DNA from: an uncultured Christensenella sp.
GTDB lineage: Bacteria > Bacillota > Clostridia > Christensenellales > Pumilibacteraceae
Assembly (NCBI GenBank): GCA_910585055.1
Contig: CAJUBY010000029.1
Coordinates: forward strand, 1-24,512
Direction of reading: 5' to 3'
Length of the DNA: 24,512 bases
A model generated the notes under the pieces. That model worked only from the letters and a program-made list of their open reading frames with translations. It did not search any database and was not told the DNA's origin. Shown in pieces: positions 15,470 through 23,803 of the stretch. Numbering within the stretch: position 1 is the first letter of the stretch; each line of letters begins with the position of its first letter. The translations under genes were made by a program, and so were the position numbers.

Positions 15470-16447
15470 TCAAACCGTGAGCTTCCCGTTATTTTTCAGA
15501 TCGGGCATGTGAACCACTAGCTGTTCGAACGGTATGCCGATACCGTTTTCGTCGAACATCACCTTCAACTCCCTGTTCATTTTACGCTGCACGTCGAAAA
15601 TATCCTCCTCGCGGCATTTCGCCGTAAACTGCAGCGTAACGCCAGACGCGCCGAGCGCCGCAACACCGTCGTAATTAATCGCGCCCGAAACGCCGGCTAT
15701 CTCTATTTGCGGCAGCCTGTCCGCTATTATTTTTTCCGCTCTTTCCAACCGTTCGCCGTACTCTATGTCTATAAGCGCCTTTGCGGTGGATAGATCTACC
15801 GTCTGATTGAGAACGCCCCTTATGTCGCTGTTGTTTACTATTTTTATATTGCCGAGCGCCTCTAACTTTGTCGTCCTAATACCTATGGAAACAACCGTGC
15901 CGCGAAAACCGTCTATAGTAACTATATCGCCTACGTTGAATTCGTTTTCGAACACTATAAACAATCCTGCCACAACGTCCGATATAAGGCTCTGCATTCC
16001 TAAACCGACTATAAGCGTCAGAACGCCTGCGCCGGTGATGAGCGCCGTCGTGTCTATCCCCCAAACCGCAAGAACCGCTATGACGGCTATTACCGCTACA
16101 ACGCATTTTACGATATTGTTGATAAGCCTTACCACGGTTATCTGCCGCTGATTTTTATGAAACGCTTTATTTAAGATATACAGCGCCGCCGTCGCCGCGA
16201 CGAGTATTACCGTAAGTATCTGCATCGCGCGCACGGTCTTGGGAACGGCAGCAAGCATAGCATTTACAAATCCCGAACTGCTCACTCCTCTGTTGAATAC
16301 CGAGTCTGCGGGAAAGATCCGATCGTGGAATATAAACGAACAGACCGTGCCGACTATAAGAATCGATAATACGGCAGTTTTCAGCGGCCCCATGCTCCGC
16401 ACTTTATTGCGGACCTTTTCGGTTTGTTTCTTAACGGTTTCTTTCAT
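15470..16447 (-). CDS. MscS-type small-conductance mechanosensitive channel
   Basis: The protein has 325 aa. Three membrane helices are seen at about 22-42, 72-94 and 108-130, followed by the pore-lining helix (about 134-165, Gly/Ala-rich: GAGVLTLIVGLGMQSLISDV). Then comes the MscS beta domain (VGDIVTIDGFRGTVVSIGIR, 172-191) and an alpha/beta C-terminal domain. Such channels open under membrane tension and release solutes in hypo-osmotic shock. I chose the ATG at 16447 because AAAGGAG stands 6 nt before it; an upstream in-frame ATG at 16474 would add nine residues and has no such site. The 156 nt separating it from the GH36-like gene show no convincing terminator, so partial read-through is possible. 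It seems unrelated to the carbohydrate genes around it. Confidence 0.92.
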   Translation of the reverse strand: MKETVKKQTEKVRNKVRSMGPLKTAVLSILIVGTVCSFIFHDRIFPADSVFNRGVSSSGFVNAMLAAVPKTVRAMQILTVILVAATAALYILNKAFHKNQRQITVVRLINNIVKCVVAVIAVIAVLAVWGIDTTALITGAGVLTLIVGLGMQSLISDVVAGLFIVFENEFNVGDIVTIDGFRGTVVSIGIRTTKLEALGNIKIVNNSDIRGVLNQTVDLSTAKALIDIEYGERLERAEKIIADRLPQIEIAGVSGAINYDGVAALGASGVTLQFTAKCREEDIFDVQRKMNRELKVMFDENGIGIPFEQLVVHMPDLKNNGKLTV

Positions 16448-16603
16448 GCAGACTCCTTTACGCCGCGGAAGCATCTCAAATCGCGCGCCGCGCCGTAAAC
16501 AAGTATTTACTCATGCGAAAACATTAATACTCCGATAAAATGAAATACTCTGCTGTCGCCTTTTTAAGCAAATTCTTCGCCTGTTTTTATATTCTTTATG
16601 CGA

Positions 16604-18763
16604 TCAATCAACAGGCTCGATATACAGAATGACAGCCGTGCGCGGTTCGCTCGAAGTTATACGCATTACGTCCATAAGAGCACGTCCTTTGATTTTGGCG
16701 ATATTTCTCAATCCGTCTACATCGCGCACCGTATATGTTTTATCCGGATCGAGTCCTTTCGGTTTGACTGTTATCTCCGACACATCGCATTCGGGCTTAC
16801 GAAAAGCCTGTACCACACCGCTGTCGGACTCTGTGTCGAAATACTCATACGCCGTCCAACTCTTTCCGTCTGTCGTCGATTGATACGGTGTAAGCTGATA
16901 AAAATCTTTGAGAAGGTATTTATTGATCTCTTTCCACTCGGCAAAGCCTTTTTGATAACTCGCCCAATCTATCGTATCACGGTCGCACCAGAAATTGGCG
17001 GCAGGTTCGTATATACAAAAATACGAGGCGCGTAACGCATACATGTCGCAAGTATTATCCACGAGAGATGTTCCGTCTTTGGCGACCGCACCGTTGAACG
17101 GCAGCCATTTGGCGAGCTTGGGGGTTATGGCAAGACGCAGGGTGACGGTAAACCTATCGGAGTCGCTGCGGTTTATAGGAATGCTTCTTCTCAACGTTTC
17201 GAGATCGTTTCTGTTTCCGCCTGCCGCGCAGCTGTCCAGCCATGTCGGTTTGCCCTGTTCGACGGCGCGTTGCAAGATAGCGTCCCACAGCGCGTAGTGA
17301 CCTTGAACATATAAATTTTCGGTAATGCCCGTTCTGTCTCTGCCCTCGTACCCGTCGCCTATCGTCCAAAACGGTCCGGGCGCTATATTGAAATCCTCAC
17401 GGTACAGATCGACGTCGTATTTATCCATGAAAGTCAGAATTCTGTCCGCCGTCCACTCCAAACAATCCTTATTGCCGAGATTGCTCACGTATGCGTTGTT
17501 GTTGCCGTGATCGGAAAGCACCCAATTGCGGTCGTATCCGTAATTGGCAACCATTCCGTCCAGATGCGAAACGCGTTCCGGCTCGAACCATACCAAAAAT
17601 TGCTGTCCGTTTTTGTGCGCATAATCCACACGGTCCCGGAAAGAATTTCCCGGCCATTTGACGTTGTCAAGCTCCCATGTGCCGACCGTGCCCCACCAGT
17701 CCGTGGGAACGGTCTTTCCGTACGGATCGAGATACCAGCCGGCGTCGACCCACTGCACATCGTAAACAAGTCCGTGCCCGTACATTTCATCCACGCTCTT
17801 TTTCCAAGAAGTGTGATCTTCCGCCGTGCTACCGTCGGTATTGTATTTGGTCTCGTTTTCGGTATCGAAACAATGATACGTCGTGCTGAAAGGCTTTACG
17901 ACCTCGTCGGTATCGGCGTTTTGTCTCGGATATACGCAGTCCACAAGCCACCGCCGCCATTTGTTCATAGCCTTATCTTCGTCGCGTTCGTAATAGCGCA
18001 CGACTCCGATAAGCGGCGTGCGCACGGACTCGCCCGGTTTTAGGTACGTGTGCATACCGACCGTGCCCGTACCGACGAATTGCGTGCTGTTTTTTTCCGC
18101 ATCATACACAAAGTCGGCGCTCCACGTTCCGCCCCAACCTATTGCAAGAAGCGCTCCGCCGTTTTCAGTTTCCAAGTTGAAATACGGAAAAGTCTCCGCG
18201 CACGGTCTGCCGCTCGTATTTACAAAGCCGACGGTCGCAGTCGTCAGATCTTTATCGTATGCTTCGTACAGATTTCCATGGTCGCCGAGTATGCCTTTCA
18301 AGCGCGGTTTCCCACCTGTGATCTCCATATCGACAGCGTGTACGTTACGAATGATCTTGCTGTTCTTTTCGCCGTCGTTCTCGAAGTATACGGTGTAATC
18401 GTACGCGTCGTGATCGGGATAAAAAGCGCTCTCCACCGTCACAGCCAACGTATCGTCGAGACGAAGCGATATCTTTGTTGTTATCCTATCGTGACCCTTT
18501 TCGATAGTACGCGACAGTTCACGAAAATACTTGGGATCGAATCCTTTGTAACATACATCGTCGTAAACGAAATTCACGGGAAAATCTTTGAGTTCCGATA
18601 CGAACGAATCGTATTCTTTTTCGGTTTTCGTCATAGTCTTATCCTTTTTATCAGACTTATCCGGATCGGTTGCATCATTCGATGTCGATGCCGGCAAACC
18701 GGCACAACCCGTAAATAACACAGCCGACATTATAGCGAGCATAATCGAAACGATTTTTTTCAT
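16604..18763 (-). CDS. GH36/melibiase-like alpha-galactosidase lipoprotein
   Basis: The protein has 719 aa with a lipoprotein signal (LFTGC, Cys20). A beta-sandwich N-terminal domain (about 60-290) precedes a TIM barrel (about 295-620) and a C-terminal beta domain, the order of GH36. Landmarks are VQWVDAGWY (336-344), WFEPERV (392-398), YREDFN with the likely nucleophile D457, CAAGGNRND (512-520) and INRSDSD with the likely acid/base D534. Typical GH36 enzymes have KWD around the nucleophile; here it is RED, so substrate preference may differ from simple alpha-galactosides. Family GH36 also contains alpha-N-acetylgalactosaminidases, so that is an alternative. The ATG overlaps the stop of the upstream gene by 4 bp (ATGA), with AAAGGAG 7 nt before it. 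Location: outer face of the membrane. Confidence 0.87.
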   Translation of the reverse strand: MKKIVSIMLAIMSAVLFTGCAGLPASTSNDATDPDKSDKKDKTMTKTEKEYDSFVSELKDFPVNFVYDDVCYKGFDPKYFRELSRTIEKGHDRITTKISLRLDDTLAVTVESAFYPDHDAYDYTVYFENDGEKNSKIIRNVHAVDMEITGGKPRLKGILGDHGNLYEAYDKDLTTATVGFVNTSGRPCAETFPYFNLETENGGALLAIGWGGTWSADFVYDAEKNSTQFVGTGTVGMHTYLKPGESVRTPLIGVVRYYERDEDKAMNKWRRWLVDCVYPRQNADTDEVVKPFSTTYHCFDTENETKYNTDGSTAEDHTSWKKSVDEMYGHGLVYDVQWVDAGWYLDPYGKTVPTDWWGTVGTWELDNVKWPGNSFRDRVDYAHKNGQQFLVWFEPERVSHLDGMVANYGYDRNWVLSDHGNNNAYVSNLGNKDCLEWTADRILTFMDKYDVDLYREDFNIAPGPFWTIGDGYEGRDRTGITENLYVQGHYALWDAILQRAVEQGKPTWLDSCAAGGNRNDLETLRRSIPINRSDSDRFTVTLRLAITPKLAKWLPFNGAVAKDGTSLVDNTCDMYALRASYFCIYEPAANFWCDRDTIDWASYQKGFAEWKEINKYLLKDFYQLTPYQSTTDGKSWTAYEYFDTESDSGVVQAFRKPECDVSEITVKPKGLDPDKTYTVRDVDGLRNIAKIKGRALMDVMRITSSEPRTAVILYIEPVD

Positions 18764-19848
18764 ATCTCTGCTCCTTTCAATTCGACAAGCGTATCCATCC
18801 GCAAACGCAAGCGGTCAGCCCAATACGAAATTTGTTCGGGATCGCTTTCGGCCGTAAAACATTTACACATTTCTAGCACTTTACAAAACGATGCCCACGA
18901 ATTGGCGGTGTATGTTTTGCCGTCCGTATTGGATATGCGGTCCGCCTCGGCTATCCATTGAACGAGCACGGAATAATCGCGTTTGACGACCGCGCTATCT
19001 ATTGCCGTTTTAAGTTGCGTCACTGCCGTATCGATATCGTAAGCGTTCTCGGACTCCGCCGCCCGTTCCGCCGAGGTCAGTGCCGCATCGAGCGACGCCC
19101 TACTTTCGTCCGTCACGATGTCCGCTATCTCTCGCGCACGTAAAACAAGCGCATTAAGCTGCTCGGTATTCGGTTCGTTCGCGGATCCTATTATCTCTAT
19201 ATTATCGAATGTATTCGGCGAATAAAAACTTCTGAATCCGACGTAACCGAAAAGATCGCCCGCATTATACGTCAACTGCGGAGTATTCGTCTCGCCGGCA
19301 AAAGCATAGAGCGTTCCGTTTTTTACGACGACTCGCAAACGCACGACATTCAACGGCAAAACAAGCACGGCCTCTTTCCTCGTGCCCAACCAACGATGGT
19401 CGAACTCATGGAGTTTCAAATAGTATCTGCTTTCCGATGCGCCGCGTTCGATATTTACACAGTAACCGGTGACACCGTCGAGAGCGCCCGTAACGCCGCT
19501 CTTCAATCCGACATAAATACCCGCATCGAATTTGCCGTTTTTGTTTATTGTTCCGATATCGACGGAGACGTCCACATCGGAATACATTGCGTTTTTATAA
19601 ACGATCTTCTGCTCGGCAAGAGACCAACACACCATTCTTTCGTCCGTAACAGTCGGCGATCTGTCGAATTCGGTATAGACCGCAAAATCGGAGGCAGACG
19701 CGGAGTCCGAAAAATCATACGATATTTTTCCGCCGGACACTCTGTAATCGTCGGGAAGATCGTATGTCTCCGCGCAGACGCCCGTAACGCCGAAACTGCC
19801 GGCGAGCGCCGCCGCGCATATAACGGCTACAGCATATTTTTTGTTCAT
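18760..19848 (-). CDS. Secreted concanavalin-like protein with FIVAR-like repeats
   Basis: The protein has 362 aa from the ATG chosen. After a signal peptide (cleavage near VCA-ET) comes a jelly-roll domain (about 38-222) of the DUF1080/LamG type; its end FGYVGFRS...TFDNIEI is typical. Two helical FIVAR-like modules follow (about 230-286 and 293-358), a type common in Gram-positive surface proteins. No catalytic residues are evident, so it is probably a binding or adaptor protein. I prefer ATG 19848 over the GTG at 19854 because AAGGCGGTG, a near-perfect ribosome binding site, lies just before the ATG and includes that GTG. It begins 10 nt after the large lipoprotein gene and overlaps the GH36-like gene by 4 bp, so the three are co-transcribed. 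It has no anchor of its own. Confidence 0.78.
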   Translation of the reverse strand: MNKKYAVAVICAAALAGSFGVTGVCAETYDLPDDYRVSGGKISYDFSDSASASDFAVYTEFDRSPTVTDERMVCWSLAEQKIVYKNAMYSDVDVSVDIGTINKNGKFDAGIYVGLKSGVTGALDGVTGYCVNIERGASESRYYLKLHEFDHRWLGTRKEAVLVLPLNVVRLRVVVKNGTLYAFAGETNTPQLTYNAGDLFGYVGFRSFYSPNTFDNIEIIGSANEPNTEQLNALVLRAREIADIVTDESRASLDAALTSAERAAESENAYDIDTAVTQLKTAIDSAVVKRDYSVLVQWIAEADRISNTDGKTYTANSWASFCKVLEMCKCFTAESDPEQISYWADRLRLRMDTLVELKGAEI

Positions 19849-19858
19849 ATTCACCGCC

Positions 19859-22800
19859 TTAAACCGTCTTGATCCCGAAACCGAAGTTATCCACCGTCAT
19901 GTAAGTGCCGACGACGTTATCGGGAGAAACGACCGGACAGTTTATGAAAAACCTTTTCATCTCGTCTGCGGAGATTTCGAGATAAAAATGCCCTTTCCCG
20001 GTCAACTTTGTCGAGTGAAACACGTCGCTCGTATCCCACCACGAGAATTGATAATTGGCTTTATCGTCGGGATCGGCGATTTCGTAATCGAAAAATACGA
20101 ACACGGTACTGTTCTCGGGGAATAAATAGTGCCACCATTCATTGGGGATATACCGCTCGTTGGCAAAAGTAAATACCGCATTCCACTGGTCGCCGCCGTT
20201 CATCGCAGAAACAGAATGACCTTGACTTGCGTTTTGAGGTCGATAAACAAGCCGTGTATTGCCGTCCCCGTCTTTTTCTATCGCGATCATATCGGTATCT
20301 TGAAACGATTCGACATTTTTCCCGTTTTCTTGATGAACATAGTTTTCGTCGTAGTCGGAATAGCGTATCACGTTACTTTTGAGCGTAAACGTTTCGACGG
20401 CACCGTTGGAAAACTCCGCCGTGTACGATATTTCTCCGTACACGGAATTTACAAGAGCTTCCGACACAACGAGTCCGTCTGTAACGACAGTCAGGTACGA
20501 CGTCTTTAGCGTACCGTCGGACTTAACGGCGCAACCGCCGTCGGGATTGGTGTTATCCCAAAAATCGGAGGCTTTACGCTTTAACGATGTTACCGTTATA
20601 CCGCTCGAAAACTCTCCGTCGAGTTTGGCGCCGCCTTTGCCGTACACCACGTTTTTGCTCTTTTCGATAAGAGTTGCTTTTCCGCCCAGCGTAACATTCA
20701 AACTCGAAATAAAGCGTCCGCAATTATTGTAAACATATAAGACGCGCGTCCCCTTATCGAGTTTATCGAGATCGCTTCCGTCGAGCGTTATTTTGTTTTC
20801 GCCCGTAGTAAACCCTATCTCCGCGCCGTCCGCAGTGACTTTGCTCACCGTAACGCCTTGCGGCAGATCCAATTCGAATGCAGTATCCTGTCCGCGTTCG
20901 TAACCGTACGATTCGGACAGAAAATTGCCTTGAACCGTTTGCCGACCGACTACGCGATAATTATCGAATAAGATATACTTATCTTCCGCTTGTTCAAATC
21001 TCGGCAAAGCTATTCGCACCATGCGGCAATCTATACCGTCGTCGGGATAAAGGAACCAACCGCTGTCGAACGTATGCGGCTTGCCGTCGGCAACCAGATA
21101 ATACCGCACTTCTATCCAACCGAGCTCGGATATCTCGTCGTAATCGCCCAAAAATACGTGGCTGACGTCTTCGTTTTTAGCGCCCATTATATAAAAGTAA
21201 ACCGAGTCTTCGTCAAGACCGCTTATTTGATAGTCGAATGTGATCCTCAGCCAATCGTTTTGCTCCGCTTTGGTGTAGAACCAATCCCATACATGATCTC
21301 TGAACTTTAAAGTAAACGCGGACGGATCTTGCGCATCGTCCGTTCGCCTTATCACGAACGCATTGTTCCGTTCGTCGCCGATGTTCTCTATCCCGGCGAC
21401 CGAGTTGTTATCGAGACCGCTGTTCAAAGGACTGCCGCAAACCGCATTATCGCCTTTATAACCGAACACAGTCGTATCGTCGTAATTCGTATAAAGCAAA
21501 ACATCGCTTACAAGCGTAAATGATACGCGCTTGCCGTTGTCGAACGCTGCTTCGAATTCCGTTTCTCCCCAAAACAGATCCAAAAACTCTTTGCTAAGCG
21601 TGATGTATCCGTTGTTCTCGTCTCCGGTCGTGAGCCGAACATGATCTTTGTAATTCTTTTGCGTATCGGACGCAGAAAAATTCCAACCGTCGTATACTGC
21701 ATATTCGCTCTTTTTATTGTAAGTTTTGGGTTTTTGCACAAGCGACGTCAACAGCAACCCTTCCGAAAAACTTCCGCGGATTTTTACTTCCGTATCCGTT
21801 TCGGACGCATACGTGACGCGCGTATCGGCGATCTCGGCGACGCGTCCGTCTATAACGTCGAAACTTCTTTCCGCCGTGCCGAACACGGTCTGCACGCCGA
21901 TAGTGTGTGTACCGTACGCAAGCTCGGAAAGCGCCGCCGCCGATACGTGTCCGCTTCCGCTGTCGACGTCATACGTGATATTGGACGGATCGACAGGCTG
22001 ACCGTCGAGCATAAAGTCGCAGCGCAATCCCGACGTATTCAAAGTAAATGCCAAGTCGCCGCTGCCTAAATATTCGCTGTCCGCAGAGATCTCGGGCAGC
22101 CCGTCAAATTCCGCAACAAAGAAATTGTCTATATACAAAGCTCCGCCGCCCGGAAAAAACGCGTAAATATATAAGCCGTGTTTCAGCTCGGCGCCGGCGA
22201 CCGCCGCAAAAAAGCGGTGAACCGCTCCGTCGTTTTCCTCCCCCATAAGCAGATTACGACTCCAATCCGAATGCGGATCCTTGTAAGTAAGTATACCCGT
22301 CGACGTATTTTCCGTCATGTAGTCAAACGATATAAAATAGTTTTTGCCAGGTTCGAATGTACCGTTACGCCACGAAGTCTTCGACGTATATTCCTGCGTG
22401 CACAAAGTCATATACCCGTTGCAATCGAGAGGATTTTGTGTCGTATTGGGCGTTATTTTAAGCGCTTTACCGCTGTTCATAGCACTCGGAGAGTCTGTTA
22501 TCGACACATTGTCGAAATATTGATAAAGCGAGTTGCCGCCCGTATTGCTCGCGGTAAGATCATGTATGGTGTTAACATCGTAATCGCTCGCAAAAATAAT
22601 ATTCGTCGGATTGATCGAAAAATCATAACTGTCGTAATTGTTGAGCTTGACCGTGAAATTAAGTCTGTCGCAGAAATGTCCTATCCATTCGGATTTTACG
22701 GTGAGCGTATCGTCGGCGTACTCGTAATAACTTTTATCCAAAACCACGTCGCCGCAAAGCACCTCGGTCACTTCCGCCAATCCTTTTTTAAGTTCGAAGC

Positions 22801-23479
22801 CCACACCGCAGTCGTAGCCGTAACGGAAATTCTTTTCCCGTACCTCGTCGAAACTCGTTTTAACGGAATTGTCCACACTCAGTTTGCAAGACACCTCGCC
22901 CGCCTCGGCGGAATCGGTGATCGCCTTTACCGTATACTCACCGTCTGAAAGCGACAGCACATAACTTTCGGCGATAACAAGACAACCCTTTTCGGGGTCG
23001 TACCGCCAATCTACCGAATACAGCGTTTTTCCGTCTATCTCCACATAGCACAGATCCGCCCCGTCAAGATCGAGCGTAATTTCCAAATCGTTAGCGCCCC
23101 ATCTGTCGTAAGCGTAACTTTCCTTGCCGAACGCCGGATATGAATATGTTATCTCCTTCCACACAGCGGTAAACAGCGTATCGCTTTCGGGCACCGTATA
23201 TGTATCGCCGGGCTTGTAAATATCGGCGCCCGTCTTCCACCCCGAAAACGTGTGATCCACATACTCTGCGGTATTTTGCGCTACGGTAATTTCCGTACCG
23301 GCTTTATACGACATCTCGGAAATGCCCGAATCGCCGCCAACGCCGCCGCTGTATACGACCTTGAACATTGTAGGATCGACAACTCTGTTCTTGCCGTCGT
23401 CGCCGCAGGCGACAAGAACAGCGCAACATGCTGCCGCTATCATCATCGACAACCAAAAACCGTTCTTTAACTTCACCAT
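19859..23479 (-). CDS. Large surface lipoprotein with three repeated Ig-like/jelly-roll units
   Basis: The protein has 1206 aa. I start at ATG 23479 because it gives a clean lipoprotein signal (LVAC, Cys25) with GGGAG 8 nt upstream; an upstream in-frame ATG at 23617 would bury the signal. Residues 38-108 are an InlB-type repeat. Three units follow, each with a pair of X2-like Ig domains and then a jelly-roll resembling carbohydrate-binding modules: about 115-458, 470-846 and 856-1206. Unit joints share the pattern FTLxSxVxxYxDYD (near 287-302, 654-668, 1031-1044), and each jelly-roll has an FDY strand and ends with a (F/V)DN-(F/Y) strand. No catalytic motif is visible. It is probably the main glycan-capturing lipoprotein for the GH36-like enzyme encoded downstream. 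The ligand is unknown. Confidence 0.82.
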   Translation of the reverse strand: MVKLKNGFWLSMMIAAACCAVLVACGDDGKNRVVDPTMFKVVYSGGVGGDSGISEMSYKAGTEITVAQNTAEYVDHTFSGWKTGADIYKPGDTYTVPESDTLFTAVWKEITYSYPAFGKESYAYDRWGANDLEITLDLDGADLCYVEIDGKTLYSVDWRYDPEKGCLVIAESYVLSLSDGEYTVKAITDSAEAGEVSCKLSVDNSVKTSFDEVREKNFRYGYDCGVGFELKKGLAEVTEVLCGDVVLDKSYYEYADDTLTVKSEWIGHFCDRLNFTVKLNNYDSYDFSINPTNIIFASDYDVNTIHDLTASNTGGNSLYQYFDNVSITDSPSAMNSGKALKITPNTTQNPLDCNGYMTLCTQEYTSKTSWRNGTFEPGKNYFISFDYMTENTSTGILTYKDPHSDWSRNLLMGEENDGAVHRFFAAVAGAELKHGLYIYAFFPGGGALYIDNFFVAEFDGLPEISADSEYLGSGDLAFTLNTSGLRCDFMLDGQPVDPSNITYDVDSGSGHVSAAALSELAYGTHTIGVQTVFGTAERSFDVIDGRVAEIADTRVTYASETDTEVKIRGSFSEGLLLTSLVQKPKTYNKKSEYAVYDGWNFSASDTQKNYKDHVRLTTGDENNGYITLSKEFLDLFWGETEFEAAFDNGKRVSFTLVSDVLLYTNYDDTTVFGYKGDNAVCGSPLNSGLDNNSVAGIENIGDERNNAFVIRRTDDAQDPSAFTLKFRDHVWDWFYTKAEQNDWLRITFDYQISGLDEDSVYFYIMGAKNEDVSHVFLGDYDEISELGWIEVRYYLVADGKPHTFDSGWFLYPDDGIDCRMVRIALPRFEQAEDKYILFDNYRVVGRQTVQGNFLSESYGYERGQDTAFELDLPQGVTVSKVTADGAEIGFTTGENKITLDGSDLDKLDKGTRVLYVYNNCGRFISSLNVTLGGKATLIEKSKNVVYGKGGAKLDGEFSSGITVTSLKRKASDFWDNTNPDGGCAVKSDGTLKTSYLTVVTDGLVVSEALVNSVYGEISYTAEFSNGAVETFTLKSNVIRYSDYDENYVHQENGKNVESFQDTDMIAIEKDGDGNTRLVYRPQNASQGHSVSAMNGGDQWNAVFTFANERYIPNEWWHYLFPENSTVFVFFDYEIADPDDKANYQFSWWDTSDVFHSTKLTGKGHFYLEISADEMKRFFINCPVVSPDNVVGTYMTVDNFGFGIKTV

Positions 23480-23599
23480 TTTTCTCGCTCCCGTTTTTGC
23501 GCATAACCGTTTGAGTAATACGCTTAACAAAATTACTTGCTTTATAACCGCCCAAATGCTACAATAATACCGCACTCGTCGGATATTCGGCTTATTGAT

Positions 23600-23635
23600 A
23601 TTGTAGCATGCAGTCATTACAAAATCAATGTAATG
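23600..23635 (-). promoter_or_regulatory. Promoter and overlapping operator of the lipoprotein/GH36 operon
   Basis: On the minus strand TTGATT (23623-23628) and TACAAT (23600-23605) are 17 nt apart, and TGC directly before the -10 box makes it an extended -10. A perfect inverted repeat, CATTACA (23615-23621) and TGTAATG (23629-23635) with a 7-nt spacer, encloses the -35 box exactly. That is the arrangement of a repressor operator. The divergent ArsR-type regulator is the obvious candidate to bind it; this is inference. Confidence 0.65.
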
Positions 23636-23659
23636 TTTATGGAAATCACTCTCGCGTTC

Positions 23660-23684
23660 TTACAGGGTTACTGTAACACATAAT
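23660..23684 (+). promoter_or_regulatory. Palindromic site and weak promoter upstream of the ArsR-type regulator
   Basis: TTACAG (23660-23665) and CTGTAA (23671-23676) form an inverted repeat, and within it GTTACTGTAAC (23667-23677) is an odd-centred palindrome. CATAAT (23679-23684) matches five of six bases of a -10 box; the best partner is the poor TTCTTA (23657-23662) at 16 nt. The palindrome would lie in the spacer, a position suited to autoregulation. Confidence 0.4.
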
Positions 23685-23803
23685 TATATCCGATGTACTA
23701 TCGAGAAGCAACCGCAATACCGTACAGTGTTGACATCGCACGGGCGAAGCCGGGTGCTTGCGAAATTGCCGTGATACACACCCTGTTTGCTAAAGGAGAG
23801 CGC

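Larger units (their letters stand above)
23480..23803. other. 324-nt divergent intergenic region
   Basis: No gene is seen here. It holds a promoter with an overlapping palindrome for the lipoprotein operon (23600-23635, minus), a second palindrome and weak promoter toward the regulator gene (23660-23684, plus), and, in the probable leader of the regulator, a GC-rich hairpin at 23738-23757 (GCAC..GGC GAA GCC..GTGC). An isolated TTGACA (23730-23735) has no -10 partner at a normal distance. The lipoprotein gene would have an mRNA leader of about 114 nt. Confidence 0.6.

Noticed and set aside
16448..16474. Nine-residue N-terminal extension of the MscS protein
   Set aside because: AAAGGAG lies within it, at the right distance for the ATG at 16447; the upstream ATG has no such site.
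23480..23617. N-terminal extension of 46 residues on the large lipoprotein
   Set aside because: It would place the lipoprotein signal inside the protein and crosses the predicted promoter; the ATG at 23479 has a proper ribosome binding site.
23730..23735. Perfect TTGACA upstream of the ArsR-type gene
   Set aside because: At 16-18 nt downstream the sequence is GC-rich (GGTGCT and neighbours) with no -10 box, so it is not a supported promoter.
23738..23757. Riboswitch or attenuator in the leader of the ArsR-type gene
   Set aside because: There is a single GC-rich hairpin with an internal loop, without a following T-run or any riboswitch consensus that I recognise.
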